A stretch of DNA of 64,000 bases from an uncultured Bacteroidota bacterium (GCA_902512755.1 CABXKB010000005.1:1-64000); one strand, 5' to 3'; numbered from the stretch's first letter, positions 21,966 through 32,086 are shown. The notes: a model not told the origin generated them from the letters alone. A program made the numbers and translations.

Positions 21966-24420
21966 CTCGTTTTTCATCTTGTTCATATGCCTATGGTTAT
22001 CAGGACAAGAAATTTTCATTGTCGACGAGATTTCAGAATTTCCATTAGAGGGGGTTGCACTCTACAATAAATCTAAAACAATTGCCACAATAACCAATGA
22101 AAATGGTTTAGCTAACTTATCGATTTTTTCTCTTGGAGAAATTATATTTGTTCAATATTATGGATATAAAAGTAGTAGTTTTGAGATGCCAAATAGAGAT
22201 ATTAGTTCCCCTTTCCAATTTGCTTTGCAAGCTGAAAATCAAAACTTAGATGAAGTAATTCTATCTGTAGCAAGGAATGCTTCCAAAAGAAAGCAAATTG
22301 CAGAAAAAGTTTCGGTAATAAGTAATGTAGAAATTTTAGCTCAACGTCCATCTACTGGAGCTGATCTAATTGGCATGAGCCCTGGGGTTAGAATTCAGAA
22401 ATCGCAAGGAGGAGGAGGAAGTCCTGTTCTTCGTGGTTTTGAAGCAAATCGTTTGCTTTTAGTTGTAGATGGAATTAGAATGAACAATGCTATATATCGA
22501 AGTGGGCACTTACAAAATGCCATAACTATTCATCCAAATATCATCGAAAGGGTTGAAATAATATTTGGCTCTTCATCAGTGGGATATGGTTCAGATGCTC
22601 TGGGAGGTGTAATACATTATTACACCCGAAACCCCCTTATTAATAGTAAGGAAAAGATTAAAACTCAGTTTTCAAGTGATTTTTCATCTGCCAATACATC
22701 ATCCATAAATTCAATTTCTACAGAAGTGAGTTTTAAAAAGTGGGCTAGCCTTACTAACCTAAGCTATTCAGGCTTTGGTGACATTCGAATAGGTAAAAAC
22801 AGGCGTCATGGTTATGATAGCTGGGGATTGACACCCTATTATTCAATTAATAATCGAAATATTTATAGTGCTTTACCGCTTGAAAATGAAAACCCTTTAA
22901 TTCAAAGAAACACTGGCTATAACCAAGTTGATTTACTCCAAAAGTTTTTATATCAAGTTGGTGATCGAAACCAATTAGTCTTAAATCTTCAATATTCCAA
23001 CTCCTCTGACATTTCTAGATATGATAAACTTGTAGAAGAAAAAAATAATTCCCTTCGATATGCAGAGTGGTATTACGGACCTCAGAAACGTTTTTTATTT
23101 TCACCTCAAATTAAAATATTTCCAGAAAAAAAATATTTAAACTCTGGTAAAATCACTTTTGCTCTTCAAAATCTGGAAGAGTCTAGAGTAAATCGTTTCT
23201 TTAACAGTTTGACCCGAAACTACCAAACCGAAAAAGTTAATATAATAAGTCTTAATGGTGATTTTGAATTTAAGCATAAGCAAAAAAGCTCTTTTTCTTA
23301 CGGTTTCGAAGGTGTCTATAATGTTGTAAGTTCCTTTGCATTTAAACAGGATCTTATTTTAAAACAAAATCGAATAACAGATTATACGCCGCGTCTACCA
23401 ATACCTACTCGATATCCAAGTAGAGGAAGCTCCTACGCGAGCTATGCCGCTTATTTAAATTGGGTATGGAGCGTAACTTCGCAGCTTACATTAAATGCTG
23501 GGGCGCGACTAACAAGTACAAATTTAGATGTAAGTTGGAAGGAATTTTATAACATAAATGCACTTCTTTCAGAAGTAAATCTTGATTCCGAAGCATTAAC
23601 TGGAACAATTGCTTTAACCTACCGCCCAAATAAAATGACTCAATGGAATGCAATTATTTCAAACGGATTTAGAAATCCAAATATTGACGATGTTGGTAAA
23701 ATTCGAGAAAGTAAAGGTGACCTTGTTGTGCCAAATCCATTTCTCTACCCAGAATATGCTTACAATTTTGAGTTAGGTATAGCTCATTACCTTCCCAAAG
23801 CAAAAAACTATTTCTCGGTCAGAGGTTTTTCTACCCTAATTTCAAGGCATATTGGAAGGGCTGATTATATTATCTTTACCGATAAAACTACTCCAAGTCT
23901 AAATACCATTTTATACAATGGCGAGGAGGTCAATACTTTAGCTAATGAAAATTTGGGTAATCGCTATTTATTTGGAGTCTCATTAGATGGAAATATTTCA
24001 CTTACAAGTAATTTTTTACTAAAAGGAGATTTGAGTATTATTGAAGCCCTAAAAAATAAACAATATGGGCCACTACCTTCAATATCTCCCATTTTTGGAA
24101 GTCTTTTATTAACTTATCAAAAAAATAATTGGTTTACGAGTTTGCGCTATCAGTTTAGTGGAAGTAAAGATCCCGATGATTACAGTGATGGTGGTGAAGA
24201 TGGTTTGGAAGAAACTCCACTTATTTCAGAATCTCAAGGACTATATGCGGGTACTCCTTCATGGTCAGAATTGTCATTACTTACTCAATATCAATTGAGT
24301 CAGAAGATTCATTTAAGACTGGGATTGGATAATATTTTTGACGTCCACTACAGAAGTTTTGCTTCTGGAATATCTGCTCCTGGAAGAAACTTTAAACTTG
24401 GAGTTAATATTAGTTTCTAA
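21943..24420 (+). CDS. TonB-dependent receptor
   Basis: PSTGADLIGMSPGVRIQKSQGGGGSPVLRGFEANRLLLVVDGIRMNNAIYRSGHLQNAITI plug; barrel C-terminus RNFKLGVNISF. Confidence 0.93.
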   Translation: MKFLKRLNSFFILFICLWLSGQEIFIVDEISEFPLEGVALYNKSKTIATITNENGLANLSIFSLGEIIFVQYYGYKSSSFEMPNRDISSPFQFALQAENQNLDEVILSVARNASKRKQIAEKVSVISNVEILAQRPSTGADLIGMSPGVRIQKSQGGGGSPVLRGFEANRLLLVVDGIRMNNAIYRSGHLQNAITIHPNIIERVEIIFGSSSVGYGSDALGGVIHYYTRNPLINSKEKIKTQFSSDFSSANTSSINSISTEVSFKKWASLTNLSYSGFGDIRIGKNRRHGYDSWGLTPYYSINNRNIYSALPLENENPLIQRNTGYNQVDLLQKFLYQVGDRNQLVLNLQYSNSSDISRYDKLVEEKNNSLRYAEWYYGPQKRFLFSPQIKIFPEKKYLNSGKITFALQNLEESRVNRFFNSLTRNYQTEKVNIISLNGDFEFKHKQKSSFSYGFEGVYNVVSSFAFKQDLILKQNRITDYTPRLPIPTRYPSRGSSYASYAAYLNWVWSVTSQLTLNAGARLTSTNLDVSWKEFYNINALLSEVNLDSEALTGTIALTYRPNKMTQWNAIISNGFRNPNIDDVGKIRESKGDLVVPNPFLYPEYAYNFELGIAHYLPKAKNYFSVRGFSTLISRHIGRADYIIFTDKTTPSLNTILYNGEEVNTLANENLGNRYLFGVSLDGNISLTSNFLLKGDLSIIEALKNKQYGPLPSISPIFGSLLLTYQKNNWFTSLRYQFSGSKDPDDYSDGGEDGLEETPLISESQGLYAGTPSWSELSLLTQYQLSQKIHLRLGLDNIFDVHYRSFASGISAPGRNFKLGVNISF

Positions 24421-24566
24421 AATGAGTTTTTTCAAAACAGCATACTATATAGGGACCTTCTTTTTTTTGGCTTAAATTAATTACTTTCGCACTTAATTGT
24501 CAATGTTAGTAAATATAAAGCTTCAAAAAAGCTTAAATAAAGTACCATCAAACAGAACTTGAAAAG

Positions 24567-27500
24567 GTGAAATTTAAAGAATACAAAGGGCTCAATTTAC
24601 CCAAAATATCTGAAGAAATTCTTGCACAATGGAAGATAAATGACACTTTTTCTTCTAGTATAACATGCAGAGAAGGCAAACCTCCTTTTGTCTTCTATGA
24701 GGGTCCTCCTTCGGCAAATGGTAAGCCGGGAATTCATCACGTCATGGCAAGAGCTATTAAAGATATATTTTGTCGATATAAAACTCAAAAAGGGTTTCAA
24801 GTTCATCGAAAAGCTGGTTGGGACACACACGGGCTTCCGGTAGAATTAGGTGTTGAAAAAGAATTAGGTATTACAAAAGACGAAATTGGAAAAAGTATTA
24901 CTGTAGAAGAATACAATGCGGCATGTAAAAAAGCAGTAATGCGATACACCAATATTTGGCATGAACTTACCGAACGAATTGGCTACTGGGTAGACATGAA
25001 TGACCCTTATGTGACATATACGTCTAAGTATATGGAAAGTGTTTGGTGGTTAATTAAACAAATTCATGAAAAGGGCTTGCTTTACAAAGGCTATACCATT
25101 CAGCCTTATTCCCCTATGGCGGGGACTGGTTTAAGCTCTCACGAGCTGAATCAACCAGGAACTTATCAAGATGTGACAGATACAACTGTTACAGCTCAAT
25201 TTAAAACAATTCCCAAGAGTCTACCTAAGCGTCTTCAAGGAGATATTCCATTATATATCTTAGCTTGGACTACAACACCTTGGACATTACCTTCCAATAC
25301 AGCTTTAACAATTGGTAGAAATATTGATTATATCGTAGTGAATACTTTTAATCAATACACCTTCAAGCCAGTTCGTCTCATTCTTGCTAAAAATCTCTTA
25401 ATAAAGCTCTTTGGAAAAACTTATGACTCTTCTAAAAAGCTAGAGAATTATAAATCAGGAGATAAAAAAATTCCATATAAAATAGAAGTTGAAATTAAGG
25501 GTTCTGAATTATTAGAAATTCGATATGAACAATTATGGCTAGAATCACCTCTTCCAATCGAAAATCCAGAAAATGCATTTCGTGTTATATCAGGAGATTT
25601 TGTTACTACCGAAGACGGTACTGGCATTGTTCACACGGCTCCTACTTTTGGAGCAGACGACGCCAAAGTAGCAAAAGAAGCAAGTCCAGAAGTTCCACCT
25701 TTACTTGTATTAGACGAAAACAATAACAAAGTACCTCTTGTAGATCTCCAAGGGCGTTTTCGTAAAGAAGTTGGAAAACTAGGAGAGCGTTTTGTTAAGA
25801 ATGATTATTATCCTGAGGGAACAGCTCCTGAACGTTCTACAGATATAGAAATTGCCATCCAACTCAAAAATGAAAATAAAGCTTTTAAGGTTGAAAAATA
25901 TGTCCACTCTTATCCAAACTGTTGGAGAACAGATAAGCCCATTTTATACTACCCTTTAGACTCATGGTTTATTAAAGTAACCGAAGTGCGTGATCTTATG
26001 ACTGGACTTAATAAAGAAATTAATTGGAAGCCAAAATCAACTGGAGAAAAACGCTTTGGAAACTGGCTTGCAAATGCTAACGATTGGAATCTTTCGCGTT
26101 CGCGCTTTTGGGGAATTCCACTACCCATTTGGCGAACAGAAGACGGGAAAGAAAGTATTGTTATAGGATCCATTGGTGAGTTGAAAAAAGCTATTGAAAT
26201 TTCAAAATCAATTGGATTAATGAAAGATAATCCCCTAAAGGATTTTAAAGAGGGGGTTTTTTCAAATTATAATTACAAAGTTGTAGATCTTCATAAAAAT
26301 GTTGTAGATAAAATTATTTTAAGTAGTAGTAATGGTGAACCCATGTATCGCGAAGCAGATTTAATAGACGTGTGGTTTGATTCCGGATCAATGCCTTACG
26401 CCCAATGGCACTATCCTTTTGAAAATAAAGAATTAATCGATGATGGAAGTACATTCCCCGCAGACTATATTGCTGAAGGGGTAGATCAAACTAGAGGATG
26501 GTTTTATACTCTCCATGCTATTGCGACTATAGTTTTTGGTAAAAAGGCATATAAAAATGTTGTTTCAAACGGATTAGTTTTAGATAAAACTGGTCAAAAA
26601 ATGTCCAAGCGTTTAGGTAATGCCATAGATCCTTTTAAAATTTTAGATAAATATGGCCCCGACGCCACACGCTGGTATATGATTTCTAATACTAACCCTT
26701 GGGATAATCTAAAGTTTGATGAACAAGGTATCGCTGAGGTGCAACGTAAGTTTTTTGGGACGCTATACAATACATTTTCCTTTTTTAGTCTCTATGCCAA
26801 TATAGACATGTTTAACCCTCATAAAGAAGTCTCTATTCCTCTTGAAGAAAGGACAGAATTAGATCAATGGATTTTATCTGAACTACATAGTTTGATTCAA
26901 GCCGTAGATGATGCTTACGAAGATTACGAGCCCACCAAAGCCTGTCGTTCTATTTCTGATTTTGTTCAAGAAAAATTAAGTAACTGGTATGTACGATTAT
27001 GCAGAAGACGTTTTTGGAAAGGTGAATATGGCCCTGATAAAATTGCTGCTTATCAAACTCTTTATGAATGCTTAGTAACCATATCAAAACTTTCCGCTCC
27101 AATAGCTCCTTTTTATATGGATCGATTATATCAAGACTTAGTTCAAGAAACCCAAAGATCGATCCATCTAACTGATTTTCCAAAAGCAAAAACTTCCTTT
27201 GTAAACATAGAATTAGAAACCCAAATCAATACTGCTAGAAGTTTGACATCTCTTGCGCTTTCACTTAGAAAGAAAGAACAAATAAAAGTCCGCCAACCTC
27301 TACAAAAAATGATCATCCCTATTAAAAATCAAATCGAGAGATCTAGAATTGAACAAATAGTAAGCCAATTGAAAGTGGAAATAAACATCAAGGAAGTTGA
27401 GCTGTTAGATGATGCAAATGCTCTTTTGGTTAAAGATATCCGCCCCAATTTTAAGACATTGGGCCCACGTTTTGGAAGTGAACTGAAAGATGTAATAAAG

Positions 27501-27959
27501 CTTATATCTCAATTAACCACAGAGCAAATCAATGAAATAGAAGAAAAAAGACAACTCGAAGTTCAAATCAATGAAAAAAACATTATTTTAGAAAGCTCAG
27601 ATGTTGAAATCTTTTTTAAAGATATTGAAGGATGGCAAGTTGCTCAAGGTGGAGGAATGACTGTTGCCTTAGACATGAAGCTAACTCCAGAATTAAAAAA
27701 AGAGGGGATTGCAAGAGAACTGGTTAATAGAGTTCAAAACCATAGAAAAGACAGTGGCCTTGAAGTCACTGATAAAATTGATATTTTCTTAAAAAACGAA
27801 CCTAAATTAGAAGCAGCTGTTTCAGAAAACAAGACTTATATTATTTCTGAAACATTAGCTGAAAACTTATATTTTAAACCCGAGATTGAGGAGGGAAATA
27901 TCCTCGAATTTGCAGACATAAAAACTGAAATTTGTATTAAAAAATTTTCTCATGAGTAA
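24567..27959 (+). CDS. ileS: Isoleucine--tRNA ligase (type 2-like, altered HXGH motif GIHH)
   Basis: PPFVFYEGPPSANGKPGIHHVMARAIKDIF, GWDTHGLPVE, KMSKRLGN; 1130 aa; GTG start. Confidence 0.97.
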   Translation: MKFKEYKGLNLPKISEEILAQWKINDTFSSSITCREGKPPFVFYEGPPSANGKPGIHHVMARAIKDIFCRYKTQKGFQVHRKAGWDTHGLPVELGVEKELGITKDEIGKSITVEEYNAACKKAVMRYTNIWHELTERIGYWVDMNDPYVTYTSKYMESVWWLIKQIHEKGLLYKGYTIQPYSPMAGTGLSSHELNQPGTYQDVTDTTVTAQFKTIPKSLPKRLQGDIPLYILAWTTTPWTLPSNTALTIGRNIDYIVVNTFNQYTFKPVRLILAKNLLIKLFGKTYDSSKKLENYKSGDKKIPYKIEVEIKGSELLEIRYEQLWLESPLPIENPENAFRVISGDFVTTEDGTGIVHTAPTFGADDAKVAKEASPEVPPLLVLDENNNKVPLVDLQGRFRKEVGKLGERFVKNDYYPEGTAPERSTDIEIAIQLKNENKAFKVEKYVHSYPNCWRTDKPILYYPLDSWFIKVTEVRDLMTGLNKEINWKPKSTGEKRFGNWLANANDWNLSRSRFWGIPLPIWRTEDGKESIVIGSIGELKKAIEISKSIGLMKDNPLKDFKEGVFSNYNYKVVDLHKNVVDKIILSSSNGEPMYREADLIDVWFDSGSMPYAQWHYPFENKELIDDGSTFPADYIAEGVDQTRGWFYTLHAIATIVFGKKAYKNVVSNGLVLDKTGQKMSKRLGNAIDPFKILDKYGPDATRWYMISNTNPWDNLKFDEQGIAEVQRKFFGTLYNTFSFFSLYANIDMFNPHKEVSIPLEERTELDQWILSELHSLIQAVDDAYEDYEPTKACRSISDFVQEKLSNWYVRLCRRRFWKGEYGPDKIAAYQTLYECLVTISKLSAPIAPFYMDRLYQDLVQETQRSIHLTDFPKAKTSFVNIELETQINTARSLTSLALSLRKKEQIKVRQPLQKMIIPIKNQIERSRIEQIVSQLKVEINIKEVELLDDANALLVKDIRPNFKTLGPRFGSELKDVIKLISQLTTEQINEIEEKRQLEVQINEKNIILESSDVEIFFKDIEGWQVAQGGGMTVALDMKLTPELKKEGIARELVNRVQNHRKDSGLEVTDKIDIFLKNEPKLEAAVSENKTYIISETLAENLYFKPEIEEGNILEFADIKTEICIKKFSHE

Positions 27960-28329
27960 AAAAACAAGATACAGCGACAAAGAGCTCCAGGAGTTCAGGA
28001 AGTTAATAGAAGAAAAGATTGAAAAAGCAAATACCGATCTTGAACTTTTAAAAAGTACTTATATGAATAATGGAAACAACGGTACAGAAGATACAGCACC
28101 TACCTTTAAAGCTTTTGAAGAAGGTTCTGAAACCATGTCCAAAGAAGCAAACACACAATTGGCTATTCGTCAGGAGAAGTTCATTCGTGATTTAAAAAAT
28201 GCATTAATTCGTATTGAAAATAAAACTTACGGGGTTTGCCGAGTCACAGGAAATCTTATCAATAAGAAGAGATTGTTTTTAGTGCCACATGCTACTTTAA
28301 GTATAGAGGCTAAGAATATGCAGAAGTAA
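27952..28329 (+). CDS. TraR/DksA family protein
   Basis: KTYGVCRVTGNLINKKRLFLVPHATLSIEAKNMQ. Confidence 0.9.
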   Translation: MSKKTRYSDKELQEFRKLIEEKIEKANTDLELLKSTYMNNGNNGTEDTAPTFKAFEEGSETMSKEANTQLAIRQEKFIRDLKNALIRIENKTYGVCRVTGNLINKKRLFLVPHATLSIEAKNMQK

Positions 28330-28394
28330 GCTTATAAGAAGTTCTGAACACTAAAAAAACATATTTTAACCTGGGCTGGGCGCTGGGAATTATC

Positions 28395-29012
28395 TTGATC
28401 ATCTTGTTATTGGATCAAGGCACTAAATTTTATATAAAACTAAACTATCCTCTTTCGGGTTATGGAGTTCCACCCATATTAGATTGGGGGTTTTTTAAAT
28501 TACTTTTTGTCGAAAATAAAGGAATGGCAATGGGTGCAAAACTAAACGACTTTATCCCCTTTATTACTGAAGATACCTCAAAACTAATTCTCACCTTATT
28601 TCGTATTGTTGCCATTTTTGGTCTGGGTTATTGGCTTTTAGATTCAATTAAAAAGCAGAGTGGGGTACTCTTAAATTGGGCTCTAGCACTCATCTTTGCG
28701 GGGGCATTAGGTAATATCATAGATTCTGTATTTTATGGAGTAATATTCACCGACAGTTATGGGAAGGTTGCTGAAATATTCCCAGAAAAAGGGTATGCAT
28801 CTCTTTTTTATGGACATGTAGTGGACATGCTTCAATTTCCTTTATTCGAATGGACTTGGCCACCATGGATGCCTTGGATAGGTGGTGAAAACTATTTATT
28901 TTTTCAATATATCTTCAATATTGCCGATACTGCTATAAGTACAGGTGTGGGAATTCTAATTGTTTTTAACAAAAAGATTTTTTCAAAGCCTGACTCTTTG
29001 CCAAGCTCATAA
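28395..29012 (+). CDS. lspA: Lipoprotein signal peptidase (true start probably upstream, about 28344)
   Basis: GALGNIIDSVFYG ... FNIADTAISTGVG catalytic Asp motifs; in-frame coding potential continues upstream (NTKKTYFNLGWALGIIL). Confidence 0.92.
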   Translation: MIILLLDQGTKFYIKLNYPLSGYGVPPILDWGFFKLLFVENKGMAMGAKLNDFIPFITEDTSKLILTLFRIVAIFGLGYWLLDSIKKQSGVLLNWALALIFAGALGNIIDSVFYGVIFTDSYGKVAEIFPEKGYASLFYGHVVDMLQFPLFEWTWPPWMPWIGGENYLFFQYIFNIADTAISTGVGILIVFNKKIFSKPDSLPSS

Positions 29013-29013
29013 A

Positions 29014-29232
29014 TTAAGTTTGAGGTAGTTTAAATAAATCTTCAACTTTACAATTAAGAGTATTCGCAATTTTTAATGCTAAAACTGTAGAAGGAATGTA
29101 TATCCCATTTTCAATAGCATTAATACTCTTTCTTGAGACTTCTGCAGAAACTGATAGTTCTTGTTGAGTTAAACCAGCAGATTTTCGAAATTCCTCAAGA
29201 TTATTTTGAAGTTTTTTGTGGTTCTTCCCCAA
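29014..29232 (-). CDS. XRE-family helix-turn-helix transcriptional regulator
   Basis: FRKSAGLTQQELSVSAEVSRKSINAIENGIYIPSTVLALKIANTL. Confidence 0.9.
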   Translation of the reverse strand: MGKNHKKLQNNLEEFRKSAGLTQQELSVSAEVSRKSINAIENGIYIPSTVLALKIANTLNCKVEDLFKLPQT

Positions 29233-29234
29233 AA

Positions 29235-29633
29235 TTATTTTTTTTCAAATTCTTCAACAGCATCAGTTAATTCTTTCCCTGTGTTTGGATAAAGATATCC
29301 AGCTATCATAGTTCCAATGCCTATAAAACTAACTAATGCCCCAACACCTTCTAAAATACGTCCCATTGCTAAAAAACCAAGTAAATAAAGACCAACACCC
29401 ACAAAAATTGATATAACTCCGCTTCTACGATAGTCAATGGGTTCCTTCTTTCTTTCTTCAAAAATTTTTAATAACTCTTCAACTTTGGACGGGTCGTCAA
29501 GATTCTTAGATATTTCAAGCACTGTTTCTCTCTTTCCCTTGGCATCATAATACAACCAAATAAATACAGTAACTGGAATTATAATTCCTGTTAGCATTCC
29601 AAAAACTGGTATAATAATATTTTGATCATTCAT
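29235..29633 (-). CDS. DUF6249-like small membrane protein
   Basis: Three predicted TM segments; YYDAKGKRETVLEISKNLDDPSKVEELLKIFEERKK. Confidence 0.65.
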   Translation of the reverse strand: MNDQNIIIPVFGMLTGIIIPVTVFIWLYYDAKGKRETVLEISKNLDDPSKVEELLKIFEERKKEPIDYRRSGVISIFVGVGLYLLGFLAMGRILEGVGALVSFIGIGTMIAGYLYPNTGKELTDAVEEFEKK

Positions 29634-29657
29634 AATTTATATTCTATTAATGTAACG

Positions 29658-29691
29658 CAAACTTAACATTTTTTTCAATATGAGTAGCAAA
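29658..29691 (-). promoter_or_regulatory. Bacteroidota-type promoter for the DUF6249/HTH operon
   Basis: Minus strand TTTG (29688-29691), 22-nt gap, TAAGTTTG (29658-29665); ATG 24 nt downstream. Confidence 0.5.
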
Positions 29692-29720
29692 GGTTACATA
29701 GAAATATCAAATTTATATGT

Positions 29721-30299
29721 TTATTTTATGAGAAAATTTATTATACCTTTAGGATTGACACAATAATCTAAGGGAATATCTTCAGTGCGAATCCCGTCTA
29801 TTTTATCTACAGGGTTAAAAAAAGAAAGCCCGATTTTTAAAACTTCGGGTTTACAGTTCACTAAGAAATTATCATAAAACCCTTTGCCATAACCTATACG
29901 ATTTCCAATTTTATCATATCCAAGTAATGGGACAAATATTACATCTATATGTTTTGGGTCTATTAAAATTCCTTTATCTGGTTCGGGTATTCCCCAAGAA
30001 TTGACTCTAATCTTGGTGCTATCAGTTAATAAAATGTGTTCTAAATTTTTTCCACTCACCTTAGGAACTATTACCTGTTTGTCTCTTCCTTGGAGCATCG
30101 TCAGTATTAGGGAAGTGTCTATTTCTGCTTTAGATTTTATGGGAAGAAATAGATGAAAGTACTCAAAATCCCAAATAGGAAGTTTTAAACATTGATTAGC
30201 AATGTCAAAACTTAATTTTTCATGTTCCGCTTCGCTGAGTTCAAGACGCTTTTTTAAAAAATTGGTTCTTAATTTTGCTTTTGAAGCTTTAGGATTCAT
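29721..30299 (-). CDS. 5-formyltetrahydrofolate cyclo-ligase
   Basis: KAKLRTNFLKKRLELS, GYDKIGNRIGYGKGFYDNFL; start corrected to MNPKAS at 30299 because the track N-terminus is antisense to uvrC. Confidence 0.9.
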   Translation of the reverse strand: MNPKASKAKLRTNFLKKRLELSEAEHEKLSFDIANQCLKLPIWDFEYFHLFLPIKSKAEIDTSLILTMLQGRDKQVIVPKVSGKNLEHILLTDSTKIRVNSWGIPEPDKGILIDPKHIDVIFVPLLGYDKIGNRIGYGKGFYDNFLVNCKPEVLKIGLSFFNPVDKIDGIRTEDIPLDYCVNPKGIINFLIK

Positions 30300-30352
30300 G
30301 AAATGATATTCTAATTGATAATAGACCCAAAGAAAATCAATATTTTCGTTTT

Positions 30353-32086
30353 GTGAAATTAGATGCGATTGAAATTCAGATAAAAAGCTTACCCCAGGTT
30401 CCTGGGGTTTATCAATATTATGATAAACAGGATAAAATAATCTATATAGGAAAAGCAAAAAATATTAAAAAACGAGTCAACTCATACTTTAACAAAACTC
30501 AAGATAACCAGAAAACACGAGTACTAGTAAAAAACATTTTCCGAATTGAACACGTGGTTGTAGACTCCGAAATAGATGCGTTACTTCTAGAAAACAATCT
30601 TATAAAAAAATACAAGCCCAGATACAACATTCTTCTAAAAGATGACAAAACATATCCTTGGATTTGTTTAGAAAAATATCCTAAACCTAAAATATTTTCT
30701 ACTAGAAATATAAATGATACATCGAAAGAATATTTTGGTCCTTATACAAATATTAAGCATCTGAAAATTATGATTCAATTAATTAAAGAAACATATCCGT
30801 TTTTAAACCAGGAGTTAAATCATCTTTTAAAGATTAACAATATAGAATCATCTGTTTTTTTATTTAAAAAACACGAACTATCAATTAAACAATTAATTAA
30901 TGGGAATTTAAATTTTTGTATTAATCATTTTAAAAAAGAAATGAAACTTCTTTCAAAGGAATTAAAATTCGAAGAAGCTCAAGTTTTGAAAGAAAAAATT
31001 GCTGCACTTAAAGGTTACCAAGCCAAATCAACAATTGTTAATCCAAAAATTAATAATGTTGATGTTTTTTCAATTATTTCTGACGAAAGTCATGGTTACA
31101 TAAATTATCTACAGGTATCTTTTGGTGCAATAGTCAGATCACATACTATAGAAATCAAAAAAAAATTAGATGAAAAAACCGAAGATCTTCTTCAGTTAGG
31201 TATAATTGAGATAAGACAGCTTTTTTCGAGTATTTCAAAGACTTTATTTCTATCTCATAAAGTGTCATTAGGAAAAGAACTCAAGGTTTTTTTACCTCAA
31301 CAAGGAGACAAAAAAAAGCTTGTAGATTTATCCCTTCGCAATGCAAAATATTTTAGAATCGATCGCTATAAACAGATAAAAATTACTGATCCTGAACGTC
31401 ATACTAAGCGTCTTATGAATCAAATGAAAGTTGATTTGAGATTACCAAAAGAACCGATTCATATTGAATGCTTCGATAATTCCAATACTCAAGGATCTAA
31501 TCCGGTTGCAGCTTGTGTAGTTTTTAAAAATGGGAAGCCCAGTAAAAAAGAATACCGTCATTACAATATCAAAACTGTAACTGGACCTAACGATTTTGCT
31601 TCTATGGAGGAAGTTGTTTTAAGGCGCTATAAAAGACTTTTAGAAGAAAATACTTCCCTTCCACAGTTAATTGTTATTGATGGAGGAAAAGGACAACTTT
31701 CTTCAGCTTTAAAAAGCTTGGATATTCTTGGATTGAGAGGTGAAATATCAATCATAGGAATTGCCAAAAGACTTGAAGAAATCTATTTCCCTAATGACGG
31801 TATTCCCTTATACTTAGATAAGAAATCAGAAAGCCTAAAAATTCTTCAACGTGCAAGAGACGAGGCTCATCGGTTCGGTATTACTTTCCACCGTCAAAAA
31901 AGAAGTAAAAGGAGTTTAACTTCAAAACTGGATGGTATTCCAGGAATTGGTCCTGCCTCACGAGATAAATTGTTAATCTCCCTAAAATCATTTAAACGTA
32001 TTAAAGCTGCTTCAAAAAAAGAGGTAATCGATATTTTAGGAAAGCAGAAGGGGGAAAGAATTTTTGATGCTCTTCAAAAAAATTGA
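30353..32086 (+). CDS. uvrC: Excinuclease ABC subunit C (lacks Fe-S cysteine region)
   Basis: GIY-YIG PGVYQYYDKQDKIIYIGKAKNIKKRVNSYF; UVR helix FEEAQVLKEKI; IECFDNSNTQGSNPVAACVVF; LIVIDGGKGQLSSA; C-terminal HhH; GTG start. Confidence 0.95.
   Translation: MKLDAIEIQIKSLPQVPGVYQYYDKQDKIIYIGKAKNIKKRVNSYFNKTQDNQKTRVLVKNIFRIEHVVVDSEIDALLLENNLIKKYKPRYNILLKDDKTYPWICLEKYPKPKIFSTRNINDTSKEYFGPYTNIKHLKIMIQLIKETYPFLNQELNHLLKINNIESSVFLFKKHELSIKQLINGNLNFCINHFKKEMKLLSKELKFEEAQVLKEKIAALKGYQAKSTIVNPKINNVDVFSIISDESHGYINYLQVSFGAIVRSHTIEIKKKLDEKTEDLLQLGIIEIRQLFSSISKTLFLSHKVSLGKELKVFLPQQGDKKKLVDLSLRNAKYFRIDRYKQIKITDPERHTKRLMNQMKVDLRLPKEPIHIECFDNSNTQGSNPVAACVVFKNGKPSKKEYRHYNIKTVTGPNDFASMEEVVLRRYKRLLEENTSLPQLIVIDGGKGQLSSALKSLDILGLRGEISIIGIAKRLEEIYFPNDGIPLYLDKKSESLKILQRARDEAHRFGITFHRQKRSKRSLTSKLDGIPGIGPASRDKLLISLKSFKRIKAASKKEVIDILGKQKGERIFDALQKN

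Noticed and set aside
24500-24545. AAGCTTcaaaaAAGCTT inverted repeat upstream of ileS as T-box or attenuator
   Set aside because: Only a 6-bp stem from a self-complementary hexamer; no T-box features and no following T-run
24597-27189. ORFs on both strands within ileS (24597-24830, 25535-25726, 25949-26173, 26950-27189)
   Set aside because: Alternative frames of ileS without signal or homology
27952-28329. DksA-like protein with degenerate zinc finger as novelty
   Set aside because: The C-terminal CRVTG...VPHATLSIEAKN form without the full Cys4 is usual in Bacteroidota
30300-30458. N-terminal extension of the 5-FCL ORF
   Set aside because: Antisense overlap with the conserved uvrC N-terminus; MNPKAS start at 30299 is more plausible
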